This document shows positions 24,501 through 33,259 of a stretch of 64,000 bases of DNA, in pieces. The notes under the pieces were generated by a model. The model saw only the letters and a list, made by a program, of their open reading frames with translations. It did not search any database and was not told the origin of the DNA. A program made the translations under genes and the position numbers. Position 1 is the stretch's first letter, and the number at the start of each line of letters is the position of its first letter. The DNA is from Streptomyces lanatus (GTDB lineage: Bacteria > Actinomycetota > Actinomycetes > Streptomycetales > Streptomycetaceae): assembly GCF_014655715.1 (NCBI RefSeq), contig NZ_BNBM01000030.1:1-64000 (forward strand), in the 5' to 3' direction.

Positions 24501-25106
24501 TCAGCCCAACTGCCGGTAGCGCCCCCGGAAATACGTCAGCGGCCCCCCGTCCGCACTCGGCAGCGAGGCCGACAGAACACGCCCGATCACCAGCGTGTGG
24601 TCACCGGCGGGCACCCGCTGCTCGGTCCGGCACTCCAGCGTCGCGAGCGCGCCCCCGACCAGCGGGGCCCCGCTCTCGGTGCCACGGACGTACGGAATGT
24701 CGGCGAACAGCAGCCGATCACTGACCCGCCCCTTCATCGCGAACCGCCCGGCGATGTGCCGCTGGCTCTCCGTGAGCACCGACACCGCCCACAGCGGCTG
24801 CTCGGCGAGCAGGTCGTCCATGCGGGAGCCCTCACGCAGGCTGACCAGCACCAACGGCGGATCCAGGGACACCGACATGAACGCCGTGGCTGTCATGCCG
24901 ACGTCCTCACCGGCCGGGGCGTGCGGGTCGTCCGGGTCCAGGGGCGGCTCCAGCGCGGTCACCAGGACCACACCCGCGGCGAGCCGCGACATGGCGGCTC
25001 GAAACTCGTCGTTGCTCACTCCCTCAGCATGGAGGAGGGAGGTCGAGGGCTGCGCGGCAGGGGAAGTGTTCGGCACGCCGAAAACGCTAATGTCGCTTCC
25101 CTGCAC
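24501..25106 (-). CDS. Flavin reductase family protein
   Basis: A 201-residue HpaC/ActVB-like FMN-binding split-barrel protein (AAMSRLAAGVVLVTAL ... TATAFMSVSLDPPLVLVSLR ... LATLECRTEQRVPAGDHTLVIGRV). It reduces free flavin with NAD(P)H for a partner monooxygenase. GTG 25106 is the listed start; a downstream GTG before SNDEF is also possible. Conserved neighbour of cdgB, so probably not part of the polyketide cluster, although it could feed reduced flavin to oxygenases. Confidence 0.85.
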   Translation of the reverse strand: MQGSDISVFGVPNTSPAAQPSTSLLHAEGVSNDEFRAAMSRLAAGVVLVTALEPPLDPDDPHAPAGEDVGMTATAFMSVSLDPPLVLVSLREGSRMDDLLAEQPLWAVSVLTESQRHIAGRFAMKGRVSDRLLFADIPYVRGTESGAPLVGGALATLECRTEQRVPAGDHTLVIGRVLSASLPSADGGPLTYFRGRYRQLG

Positions 25107-25258
25107 CTCACATCGGGCCTGCGCCCGAGAACGGACCTAGGACTCCCGACGGACAACCGGCGGAGTCCGGTCGCACCGGGGTCACAGTTGTGCGGAACTT
25201 GGGTTCAGTAAACGCACAGGAAAAACGCAGAAACTCCGCTCAATTGTTCACGTTTAGC

Positions 25259-25274
25259 TGTGACTTGAGTCACA
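25259..25274. promoter_or_regulatory. TGTGACT-TG-AGTCACA palindrome upstream of cdgB
   Basis: Perfect 7-bp arms about 130 bases before the cdgB start. It fits the Crp consensus TGTGA-N6-TCACA and the Streptomyces Crp form GTG-N6-GNCAC; BldD boxes are similar palindromes and BldD is known to control cdgB in S. coelicolor. Which protein binds is inference. Confidence 0.6.
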
Positions 25275-25405
25275 AGAGCCATTAATTGTTGACCCTGTGT
25301 ACCGAGTGGGCAGCGCGCTGTGATTCAGTGGCGGGGAACTGGCAAGGGAAGTTACGCCGAAGTAGAACCCTTGATTCGCTGCGAGGTCTCGGGGGGAGGG
25401 CGAGC

Positions 25406-27061
25406 ATGGAGACCGAGTCGGAGCCGTACGTCCGTCTTGCGACCCTGCGGCAACTTCACCAGGTCATGGCTGACATGAACACGGCCCGTAGCCTGGCGGA
25501 CACACTTCAGACCGTCGCCGACGGCGTCGTCACCGGCCTCGGCTATGAACTCGCGTGCGTCAACCTCGTACGCCCCGACGGCGACCTCGTCGTCGCCGCC
25601 TTCGCCGGCAATCCCGCAGCCGAGGCCCTCATCACCGGCCGTGTCGGCTCGCGCGATTCCTGGGAGCGCCGGCTGAACATGGGCGAGCACTGGGGCGACC
25701 TGGTCTTCATCCCGCACACCGAGGGCTGGATCCTCGACGACGACGACGTACCGCAGTGGTACACCGACGGCCCCGCGCCCCGTTTCGAGGACGAGTGGCA
25801 CCCGAGCGACCGGCTCTTCGCGCCGATGTACACGCCCGGTGTGCAGGGCGGGGCGTGCGGTGAGCTGATCGGCGTCCTGTCCGTGGACCGGCCGCGCAAC
25901 GGCCGGCTGCCGGGCGCATGGGGCCGCGAGGCCCTGCAGATGTACGCGTTCCAGGCGGCCATCGCCATCAGCAACGCACGTCTACGCGCGAATATGCAGC
26001 GGGCATTGGTCAGGCTGGAGCGCGACCAGCAGGCCCTGCGCGCCAGCGAGGAAAGCTTCAGGCAGGCCTTCGAGTACGCCCCCTCCGGCATGGCCATCGC
26101 CGAGATGGGCGGCGACCAGCACGGCCGCATCCTGCGCACCAACGACGCGCTCTGCCGCCTCCTCGGCCGCCCCGCCTCCGCGATGCGCCGCTACTCCTTC
26201 TCCGACCTGGTCCACCCCGAGGACATCGGCACCCTGCTGCGGACCTCGGCGGAGGGCGGCCGCGCGGAACTCCGCCTCGGCCGGCGCGACGGCACCTACG
26301 TCTGGGTCTCCCTGCGCAACTCCGTCGTCGCCGACGCCGCCGACGGCCCCCGCTTCCTCCTCACCCACGTCGAGGACATCGAGGAGCGCAAGCGCCGCGA
26401 GCTCCAGCTCGCCCACCGCGCCTCCCACGACTCGCTCACCGGCCTGCCGAACTCCGCCGAGCTGCGCGCCCGCCTGTCCGCCCGGCTCTGCAGGCGCGCC
26501 GCCCACGCGGGCGCCCTGGAGTCCATGGACGCCGCCTACGGCCACCCGGCCGTCTTCGACGCCAACGGACACGGCTTCGACTTCCCGGGCGCGGCCGCGC
26601 TGGAGGCCTTCGACCACCATGTCCACACCGTCTCCCCGGACGAGGGCGAGCGCGACGACGGCACCAAGGGGCTCGCGGTCCTCTTCTGCGACCTCGACGG
26701 CTTCAAGTCGATCAACGACCGGTTCGGGCACAACGCGGGTGACGCGGTTCTCATCGAGGTCGCCCGGCGCCTGACCCGCCAGGTACGCGACGGCGACACC
26801 GTCGCCCGGCTCGGCGGCGACGAGTTCGTGATCCTCGCCGACGGACTCGGCCGCGCCGACGCCGCCGACCTCGCCGTACGCCTGCGCAACGAGATCATCC
26901 AGCCGATCCGCGCCGAGGGCCGCGCCGTACGGGTCGGGGCGAGCTTCGGCATCGGGTGGGCACACTGCGGGATGACCGCGGACGAAGTGTTGAAGTCCGC
27001 TGACGAGCGGATGTACGTAGAGAAACGATCTCGTCCCAAACAGCACAGACGCGCGGGATGA
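25406..27061 (+). CDS. cdgB: GAF-PAS-GGDEF diguanylate cyclase
   Basis: A 551-residue cytosolic protein: GAF about 20-165, PAS/PAC about 215-335, GGDEF about 345-545. The catalytic motif GGDEF is intact at 470-474, and an inhibitory I-site RDGD lies at 461-464, five residues before it. It makes c-di-GMP, the ligand that lets BldD repress development. The ATG follows GGGGGGAGGG; the longer frame from 25286 lacks a ribosome binding site. An insert of about 45 residues (ESMDAAYGHPAVFDANGHG...) lies within the early GGDEF domain. Same domain order as CdgB of S. coelicolor. Confidence 0.92.
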   Translation: METESEPYVRLATLRQLHQVMADMNTARSLADTLQTVADGVVTGLGYELACVNLVRPDGDLVVAAFAGNPAAEALITGRVGSRDSWERRLNMGEHWGDLVFIPHTEGWILDDDDVPQWYTDGPAPRFEDEWHPSDRLFAPMYTPGVQGGACGELIGVLSVDRPRNGRLPGAWGREALQMYAFQAAIAISNARLRANMQRALVRLERDQQALRASEESFRQAFEYAPSGMAIAEMGGDQHGRILRTNDALCRLLGRPASAMRRYSFSDLVHPEDIGTLLRTSAEGGRAELRLGRRDGTYVWVSLRNSVVADAADGPRFLLTHVEDIEERKRRELQLAHRASHDSLTGLPNSAELRARLSARLCRRAAHAGALESMDAAYGHPAVFDANGHGFDFPGAAALEAFDHHVHTVSPDEGERDDGTKGLAVLFCDLDGFKSINDRFGHNAGDAVLIEVARRLTRQVRDGDTVARLGGDEFVILADGLGRADAADLAVRLRNEIIQPIRAEGRAVRVGASFGIGWAHCGMTADEVLKSADERMYVEKRSRPKQHRRAG

Positions 27062-27181
27062 TCCCCAGGTCAGCGAGCTGATGCGATCCGAGTCACCCGT
27101 TTGGGCCATCAGGAGCGGGTAGGCTCGCCATTCTGACCCCACGTATCGCATCTGCCCGCACCTGGTGAGGAGACCCAAGGG

Positions 27182-28120
27182 ATGACGTCCGGCAACAACG
27201 GGGCGAGCACGCCCGAGGACGACGACCCGTTCGGCTACCTCTACGCCGATGGTCAGGCCAATGGCGCCCAGCCGCCCTCCGGCGGCGGGGGCTACGGCTA
27301 CCCGGGCTCGGTCAACCGTGTACGCGCGGTCGGACAGCGCCAGTACGGCCAGCAGGCCCCGGCCCCGCAGATCCCCCAGCAACAGGGCACCTACGGCCAG
27401 CCGAACGCCCACTACGCCGCCCCGGAAACCCTCCCCGGCGGCGCCCCCACGACGGCCCAGCCGGCGTACAGCGGCGGCTCGGGGTCGGGCCGCGGTGGCG
27501 GCCCCAACACCAAGGGCCTGCTGATCGGCGCGATCGCGGTCGTGGCGGCGGTCGTCATCGGGATCAGCGTGGCGATGCTGGGCGGGGACGACGACAAGGG
27601 CAACGAGGCCGACGGTTCCGGCTCGACGCCGACGCAGAGCCAGAGCGCCGAGTCCAGCCCGTCGGCGAGCAGCAGTGCGGAGGAACAGGCCGAGCTGCCG
27701 AAGATCGACGCGAAGGCGCTGCGCTTGGAGGGCGGCGCCACCACGGCGTCGGAGTTCAAGGGCGCCAAGGCGGAGGGCGGCGTCTATGTGACCGGTTTCA
27801 ACCAGGTCGGAGCCAAGGTCACCTGGACCGTCAACGGCATCGAGAAGGCCGGCACATACCGGCTGTACGTGCACTACGGCGTCCCGGGGAAGGACGCCGA
27901 CGCGACGCTGGTGGTCAACGGCACGGCCCAGTCACGGGTCCTGAACATGGAGAACTTCGGCAACACCCCCGAGGGCGACTGGGAAAAGGGCTGGAAAGAC
28001 ACGTGGTCCAACGTGAACCTGAACAAGGGCACGAACACGATCACGCTTGCCTGTAACGACGGCAACCAGTGCGACGCGGTCCTTGACCAGATGTACCTCA
28101 CCGGGGAAAGCGGCAACTGA
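27182..28120 (+). CDS. Membrane-anchored CBM35-like protein
   Basis: A 312-residue protein: cytoplasmic, Gly/Pro/Gln-rich N-terminus (1-110), one transmembrane helix (112-133), a Ser/Thr-rich stalk, then an extracellular beta-sandwich (about 175-308) with KVTWTVNGIEKAGTYRLYVHYGVPG and LVVNGTAQSR, typical of CBM6/CBM35 modules. It probably binds cell-wall or polymeric sugar. RBS is AAGG close to the ATG. Follows cdgB in what I recall as the conserved order. Confidence 0.85.
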   Translation: MTSGNNGASTPEDDDPFGYLYADGQANGAQPPSGGGGYGYPGSVNRVRAVGQRQYGQQAPAPQIPQQQGTYGQPNAHYAAPETLPGGAPTTAQPAYSGGSGSGRGGGPNTKGLLIGAIAVVAAVVIGISVAMLGGDDDKGNEADGSGSTPTQSQSAESSPSASSSAEEQAELPKIDAKALRLEGGATTASEFKGAKAEGGVYVTGFNQVGAKVTWTVNGIEKAGTYRLYVHYGVPGKDADATLVVNGTAQSRVLNMENFGNTPEGDWEKGWKDTWSNVNLNKGTNTITLACNDGNQCDAVLDQMYLTGESGN

Positions 28121-28126
28121 GCAGAG

Positions 28127-29056
28127 TCAGGCCGCGCTGACCTCCCCGCTCACCGCCACCCGCCCCAGCAACTCCTCGTACGTCCCCCGGTCGAACTCCC
28201 CGGCCACCGGCGCCAGGACGCTCGCCGCGCTCAGTGCTGCCGCGCGGGCCAGTCGGTCCGGCCAGGGGAGCTTCTCCACCAGGCCCGACAGCAGGCCCGC
28301 GACCGCCGCGTCGCCGGCGCCTGTCGGGTTGCCGTGCAGGGAAGCGGGCGGGACGGCCCGCCAGCGGCCTTCCGGGGCCAGGGCCAGCAGGCCCGACCTG
28401 CCGAGGGAGGCGACCACGGCGCGGGCGCCCCGGCGGCGGGCGTCCTGCGTCGCGCGCAGCGGCTCGTGGGAGCCGGTCAGTTCGGCCAGTTCGTCGGCGT
28501 TGGGCTTGATGATGTCGGGGCGGGCGGCGACACCCCGGCGCAGTGCCTCGCCGGCCGTGTCCAGCAGCACCGGCACCTCCGCGGCCTTCGCGGCCCGTAC
28601 GAGACCGGCGTACGCCCCGACCGGCACGCCCGGCGGCAGGCTGCCGCACAGGGCCACCGCGGAGGCGGACGTCAGCAGGTCCTCGTATGCCTCCTGGAAG
28701 GCGGACCACTCGGCGGGTGTGATCGTCGGGCCGGGCTCATTGAGCTGGGTCGTGTCGCCCGTGTGGGCGTCGACGACGGCGATCGTGCGGCGGGTCGGGC
28801 CCGTCACGGGCACCAGCGCGTCCACCACGCCCCGCGTCCCGGTCAGTTGCTCCTGGACCACCAGGCCCGTCGCGCCGCCCGTGAACCCCGTGACCGTCAC
28901 CTCGTGCCCTAGGGCCGCCAGCACGCGGGCCACGTTCAGGCCCTTGCCGCCGGGGCGTTCGGTCACCTCGGTGACGCGGTGGGAGGTGTGGGGTCGTAGC
29001 GCCGGTACGCGATAGGTGATGTCGAGAGCGGTGTTCAGCGTGACCGTCAGAATCAC
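28127..29056 (-). CDS. PfkB family 1-phosphofructokinase / hexose kinase
   Basis: A 309-residue ribokinase-fold enzyme beginning MILTVTLNTALDITYRV, with GGKGLNVARVLAALG (substrate) and GNPTGAGDAAVAGLLSGL (anion hole and catalytic Asp). The N-terminus is typical of 1-phosphofructokinases and tagatose-6-phosphate kinases. Lies next to nagA and a ROK kinase, so a role with amino-sugar or tagatose-type phosphates is likely. Convergent with the CBM gene, six bases apart. Confidence 0.88.
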   Translation of the reverse strand: MILTVTLNTALDITYRVPALRPHTSHRVTEVTERPGGKGLNVARVLAALGHEVTVTGFTGGATGLVVQEQLTGTRGVVDALVPVTGPTRRTIAVVDAHTGDTTQLNEPGPTITPAEWSAFQEAYEDLLTSASAVALCGSLPPGVPVGAYAGLVRAAKAAEVPVLLDTAGEALRRGVAARPDIIKPNADELAELTGSHEPLRATQDARRRGARAVVASLGRSGLLALAPEGRWRAVPPASLHGNPTGAGDAAVAGLLSGLVEKLPWPDRLARAAALSAASVLAPVAGEFDRGTYEELLGRVAVSGEVSAA

Positions 29057-29198
29057 CTGGGCCGACCTCCCCCGAAGAGTTCAGAACGCGTGTGCCGTCC
29101 GTCCGCCGGAAGTTCCCCGCGGAGATCCCGATCATGCCAAAAGGGCGGCGGCCGTCCCAGTCTCGCAGGACAACCACCGCCCCCAACAGGCGGACACA

Positions 29199-30434
29199 TC
29201 ACCCCAGTTGGGGATCGACCACCCATTCTCCCCGGCGCATCACGCCCTTGAGGTCGAAGGCGGAGTCGAGAATGACCAGGTCGGCGTCCTTGCCGGGCTC
29301 CAGGGAGCCGATGCGGTCGTAGCGGCCCAGGAGCTTCGCGGGGTTCGCGGACAGGGCCGACACGGCGTGCTCCACCGGCAGCCGGTCCACCGTCACCGCC
29401 CGCTTGAAGGCGCGGTCGAGGGTGAGGGTCGAGCCCGCGATCGAGCCGCCTTCGACGAGGCGTGCCACTCCGTCGGCGACCTCCACCTCCAACGGGCCCA
29501 GCATGTAACGCCCGTCGCCGAAGCCGGCCGCGTCCATCGCGTCCGTGATGAACGCGACCCGGTCCGCGCCCGCGTGATGGAACGCCAGCTGAAGGGCGGC
29601 CGGGTGCAGGTGGGTGCCGTCGTTGATCAGCTCGACCGTCACCCGCTCGTCCTCCAGCAGGGCCGCGATCGGGCCCGGCTCACGGTGGCCGAGGGGCGGC
29701 ATCGCGTTGAAGAGATGGGTGGCGACCGTCGCCCCCGCCTCGATCGCCGCCACCGTCTGCTCGTACGTCGCGTCCGTGTGCCCGATCGCCGCGATGACGC
29801 CGTGTTCGGCGAGGAGGCGTACGGAGTCGATGCCGCCCGGCAGTTCGGTGGCGAGGGTGACCATCGCGGCGTGGCCCCGCGCGGCGTCGATCAGCTTGCG
29901 GACCTCCGCCGGGTCGGGGTCGCGCAGCAGCTCCTCGGAGTGCGCGCCCTTGCGGCACGGGGAGATGAACGGGCCCTCGAAATGGATGCCCGCGATATCG
30001 CCCTGCTCGGCCAGCTCGGACAGCAGGCCCGCGCGCCGGGTGAGGAAGTCCATGTCGCCGGTGACGGTGGAGGCGACGAGGGTGGTGGTGCCGTGCAGGC
30101 GGTGGGTGTGGATGCCTTTGACCACGTCGTCCGGCGTGCCTGAAGTGAAGGAGGCTCCTCCTCCACCGTGGTTGTGGATGTCCACGAAGCCGGGCACTAC
30201 GTGGTGGCCGGTGAGGTCGATGCGGTGGGCGTTCTCCGGGGCCGCGGCGGCGATTCGGGTGCCGTCGATGATCACCTCGCCGTCCTTGACGGTTCCCGTC
30301 GGCGTGACGACGTTGGCGCCGGACAGGATGAGGGGGATCTTGTCCGTCGCGGGGTGCGGGTGCGTTGTGGCTGGTCGCGCCCCGCGGCGGAGCCGCATAT
30401 TGGCGCTGTCCCGCGCCCCTGGGTGGGCTGTCAT
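29199..30434 (-). CDS. nagA: N-acetylglucosamine-6-phosphate deacetylase
   Basis: A 411-residue amidohydrolase. Metal site VDIHNHGGGGA, the HFEGPFIS segment, ATHLFNAMPPL and catalytic ITDAMDAAG are all present. It makes glucosamine-6-phosphate from GlcNAc-6-P. The start shares a base with the ROK kinase stop (TGATG), behind GGAGGA, which supports this long form. The first 36 residues (SANMRLRRGARPATTHPHP) come from a dispersed DNA repeat and are not part of the catalytic domain, which begins at KIPLILSGANVVTP. Controlled with the kinase by the DasR-type sites upstream. Confidence 0.93.
   Translation of the reverse strand: MTAHPGARDSANMRLRRGARPATTHPHPATDKIPLILSGANVVTPTGTVKDGEVIIDGTRIAAAAPENAHRIDLTGHHVVPGFVDIHNHGGGGASFTSGTPDDVVKGIHTHRLHGTTTLVASTVTGDMDFLTRRAGLLSELAEQGDIAGIHFEGPFISPCRKGAHSEELLRDPDPAEVRKLIDAARGHAAMVTLATELPGGIDSVRLLAEHGVIAAIGHTDATYEQTVAAIEAGATVATHLFNAMPPLGHREPGPIAALLEDERVTVELINDGTHLHPAALQLAFHHAGADRVAFITDAMDAAGFGDGRYMLGPLEVEVADGVARLVEGGSIAGSTLTLDRAFKRAVTVDRLPVEHAVSALSANPAKLLGRYDRIGSLEPGKDADLVILDSAFDLKGVMRRGEWVVDPQLG
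30362..30422 (-). repeat. Dispersed streptomycete repeat inside nagA (variant copy)
   Basis: Reading the minus strand: aggggcgcgggacag, a stretch containing atgcggctccgccgc, then ggggcgcgaccagcc. It is the same family as the intergenic copies, with an internal insert. Here it is translated as the N-terminal extension of NagA. Confidence 0.75.
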
Positions 30435-31378
30435 CAGGCCGATTCCTCCGTACGGTCGGTTTGGTCGAGGAGATCCCAGGCCAGGAGGCCGGCACCCAGG
30501 CATCCGGCGGTGTCGCCGAGGGCCGCGGGGACGATGGACGGCAACTTCTGGAAAGTCACCCGGCTCCGGACCGCGTCCCGCAGTGGTGTGAACAAGGTTT
30601 CCCCCGCCTCGGCCAGGCCGCCACCGATGATCAGGGTGCGGGGGTCCAGCAGGGTGAGGGCGGTGACCAGGCCGTCGGCGAGGGCGTCGACGGCGTTCTG
30701 CCATACCCGTACGGCGTTCGGGTCGCCGGACGTGACGGCCTTGGCGCAGTCCGCGGCGTCCACCTCGGGGTCCCCGACCGCGGCGGCCCACGCCTCGCTC
30801 ACCGCCGCCGCCGACGCGAACCGCTCCAGACAGCCGTGCTGCCCGCACGGGCAGGGGGCGCCGCCGGGCCGTACGACGATGTGGCCGATCTCGCCCGCGA
30901 AGCCGTGCGCGCCCGACTCCACCCGGCCGTCGACCCCGATCGCGCCCGCGATGCCGGTGCCGAGGGCCACGAAGAGGTACCGGTCGGCGCCCCGGCCCGC
31001 TCCGATGCGGCCTTCGGCCAGCCCTCCGGTGCGGACGTCGTGGCCGAGGGCGACGGGGATGCCGCCGAGCCGTTCGGACAGCAGCCGGCGCAGGGGTACG
31101 TCGCGCCAGCCGAGGTTGGCCGCGTAGGCGGCGATGCCCCGCTGCTCGTCGACGATGCCGGGGACGGCGACGCCGGCGGCGACCGCGGGCTCGCCGAAGC
31201 GCTCTTCGCCGTACGCGCGCAGTTCGGCGGCGAAGTCGAGGATGCCGTCGATGACCGCGTCGGGCCCGCGCTCGCGCCCGGTCGGGCGGCGGGCTTGATG
31301 GAGCAGCTCGCCGCTCGTCCCCGCGAGCGCGGCTTTCATCCCGGTTCCGCCCACATCGAGGGCGATGACGTGTCTCAC
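30434..31378 (-). CDS. ROK family sugar kinase (probable N-acetylglucosamine kinase)
   Basis: A 314-residue ROK kinase: ATP motif DVGGTGMKAAL near the N-terminus, and the zinc motif CPCGQHGCLE. No N-terminal helix-turn-helix, so it is an enzyme and not a ROK repressor. Coupled to nagA, which points to GlcNAc as substrate; glucose is the alternative. The promoter region is shared with the divergent lipoprotein gene. Confidence 0.9.
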   Translation of the reverse strand: MRHVIALDVGGTGMKAALAGTSGELLHQARRPTGRERGPDAVIDGILDFAAELRAYGEERFGEPAVAAGVAVPGIVDEQRGIAAYAANLGWRDVPLRRLLSERLGGIPVALGHDVRTGGLAEGRIGAGRGADRYLFVALGTGIAGAIGVDGRVESGAHGFAGEIGHIVVRPGGAPCPCGQHGCLERFASAAAVSEAWAAAVGDPEVDAADCAKAVTSGDPNAVRVWQNAVDALADGLVTALTLLDPRTLIIGGGLAEAGETLFTPLRDAVRSRVTFQKLPSIVPAALGDTAGCLGAGLLAWDLLDQTDRTEESA

Positions 31379-31406
31379 GGGGGACAGTGTCCCTTGCGCA
31401 CCCGCG

Positions 31407-31440
31407 AGAGGTCTAGTCCACTTACGTGGTGTAGACCTTA
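31407..31440. promoter_or_regulatory. Two DasR-type operators (dre) in the divergent promoter
   Basis: agaggtctagtccact (31407-31422) and cgtggtgtagacctta (31425-31440) each resemble the dre consensus AGTGGTCTAGACCACT with two to five mismatches. The second ends ten bases before the lipoprotein ATG. DasR is the GlcNAc-responsive repressor of Streptomyces; nagA control by DasR is established in S. coelicolor. Confidence 0.8.
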
Positions 31441-31449
31441 GGGGGCAAT

Positions 31450-32787
31450 ATGTATGACGTTTCGAAATTTTCGAACTTGGGTGTGGGGCGGTACCGCGTG
31501 CAGCGGCGTAGTCGTATTCGTGATCGTGGTCGTACGGGAGTGGTCGCGGCCGTGTCCGCGCTGGGGCTGACGGCGGCCCTGGGCGGCTGCGGGCTGACCG
31601 GAGACTCCGGCGGGGTGACGCTGAGACTGGTCGCCGCGGACTACGGGGACAGCGAGTCGAACAGCTCCCAGAAGTACTGGGACAAGCTCGTCGAGGCCTA
31701 CGAGGCCGAGCACCCCGGCGTCACGGTCGACGTCACCGTCTACTCCTGGAGCGACGTCGACGCCAAGGTCAAGGAGATGGTCGACGCCGGGAAGGCGCCG
31801 GACATGGCGCAGATCGGCGCGTACGCCGACTACGCCGCGAAGGGCCTCCTCTACGAGGCCGACGAACTGCTCTCGATCCCCGTCCAGGCCGACTTCGTCG
31901 CGCAGTTCGCGGACGCGGGGCAGGTGAAGTCGGTGCAGTACGGCATCCCCTTCGCGTCCTCCACCCGCCTGCTCTTCTACAACAAGACCCTCTTCCAGAA
32001 GGCCGGACTCGACGCGCCGAAGACCTGGAAGGAACTGGCCGCCGACGCCGAGGCCCTCAAGGCGCAGGGCGTGAAGTACCCGTACGCCCTGCCGCTCGGG
32101 CCCGAGGAGGCGCAGGCCGAGACGATGCAGTGGCTGCTCAGCGGCGGGGGCGGCTACACCGACAACGCCTCCGGCACCTACAGCATCGACTCCGCGGAGA
32201 ACGTCGCCACCTTCAACTGGCTCAAGAACGACCTGGTCGGCAAGGGGCTGACGGGGCCGGTGGCGCCGGGGAAGCTGAACCGGGCGGCCGCGTTCTCCGC
32301 GTTCGCGGACGGTGACGTCGGCATGCTCAACGGCCACCCGTCCCTGATGCAGACGGCCGCGAAGAAGGGCGTCAAGTTCGGCATGGTGCCGATGCCCGGC
32401 GTCGACGGGCCGAGCAAGGTCTCCATGGGCGTCGCGGACTGGATGATGGCCTTCAAGGAGAACGGCCACGCGGACGAGGTCGGCGACTTCCTCGACTTCG
32501 TCTACGACAAGCAGAACGTCCTCGACTTCTCCCGCGAGTACAACCTGCTCCCCGTCACGAACTCCGCGTCCACGGTGATGACCGCGGCCGACGAGGACGC
32601 CGACCTCAAGCCCTTCCTCGAGGAACTCCCCCTCTCCGAGCTCTACCCGGTCGGCCGGACGTCCTGGGCGGCGATCAGCGCGGACGTCAAGAAGCGGATC
32701 GGCGGCACGGTGGCGGCGGGTGGCAGCCCGTCGGCGATCCTGGGGCAGTTGCAGCTGGCGGCGACGCGGGCGGAGAGCGCGGAGTAG
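31450..32787 (+). CDS. Sugar ABC transporter solute-binding lipoprotein
   Basis: A 445-residue family 1 solute-binding protein. After a long Arg-rich n-region comes a hydrophobic stretch and lipobox LGGC, Cys47. The binding domain includes KYWDKLVEAYEAEHPGVTVDV and TRLLFYNKTLFQKAGLDAPKTW. No permease or ATPase genes are adjacent, so it must use partners elsewhere (MsiK-type ATPase likely). The DasR-type sites suggest an amino-sugar ligand. RBS AGGGGG. Confidence 0.92.
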   Translation: MYDVSKFSNLGVGRYRVQRRSRIRDRGRTGVVAAVSALGLTAALGGCGLTGDSGGVTLRLVAADYGDSESNSSQKYWDKLVEAYEAEHPGVTVDVTVYSWSDVDAKVKEMVDAGKAPDMAQIGAYADYAAKGLLYEADELLSIPVQADFVAQFADAGQVKSVQYGIPFASSTRLLFYNKTLFQKAGLDAPKTWKELAADAEALKAQGVKYPYALPLGPEEAQAETMQWLLSGGGGYTDNASGTYSIDSAENVATFNWLKNDLVGKGLTGPVAPGKLNRAAAFSAFADGDVGMLNGHPSLMQTAAKKGVKFGMVPMPGVDGPSKVSMGVADWMMAFKENGHADEVGDFLDFVYDKQNVLDFSREYNLLPVTNSASTVMTAADEDADLKPFLEELPLSELYPVGRTSWAAISADVKKRIGGTVAAGGSPSAILGQLQLAATRAESAE

Positions 32788-32823
32788 CCGCCGCTGTCAG
32801 TGGCGGGGGTTACGGTGCGACCC

Positions 32824-33069
32824 ATGGACCAGGACCCGACGAAGCCCGCCCTCGCGGACCGCGAGCGGGCCATCCTCGCGCTGGAACGCCGGGGCTTCAC
32901 CGGCCCCGGCGCGAAGGAGCGCGCGATACGGGAGGAACTGGGCCTGGCCCCCGTCCGCTACTACCAGCTCCTGAACGCCCTGCTGGATGATCCGCGGGCG
33001 CTGGAACATGATCCGGTGACGGTGAATCGGTTGCGGAGGGTGCGGGAGGTTCGGCGGGGGGAGCGGTGA
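32824..33069 (+). CDS. DUF3263 protein
   Basis: An 81-residue basic protein of the actinobacterial DUF3263 family (DREARILALERRGF-like segment DRERAILALERRGFTGPGAKE, then LGLAPVRYYQLLNALLDDPRAL), which has a helix-turn-helix look. The frame opens at 32800, but the ATG at 32824 begins the conserved part. Function unknown; DNA binding is possible. Confidence 0.85.
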   Translation: MDQDPTKPALADRERAILALERRGFTGPGAKERAIREELGLAPVRYYQLLNALLDDPRALEHDPVTVNRLRRVREVRRGER

Positions 33070-33075
33070 GTTTTC

Positions 33076-33202
33076 TTCGCCCCCGCCGCCCCTACCCGTC
33101 CCGCCCTGGGGCTCCGCCCCAGACCCCGCTCCTCAAACGCCGGAGGGGCTGACTACCCAGCAGTCCCCGGGGACGGGACGCGTAGGGGCGGCGGGGGCGA
33201 AA
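33076..33202. terminator. Long inverted repeat with nested hairpin
   Basis: Outer arms of about 28 bases (ttcgcccccgccgcccctac... and its near-perfect complement ending gggggcgaaaaaa) enclose ctggggctccgccccag and a ccggagggg element common in Streptomyces intergenic DNA. Probably terminates the DUF3263 transcript and insulates otsB. Confidence 0.8.
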
Positions 33203-33259
33203 AAATCAGCGCCCCGCCAGCCGCGCGTGCGAGCGCACCCCGCTGGATAAGGTCCCCCC

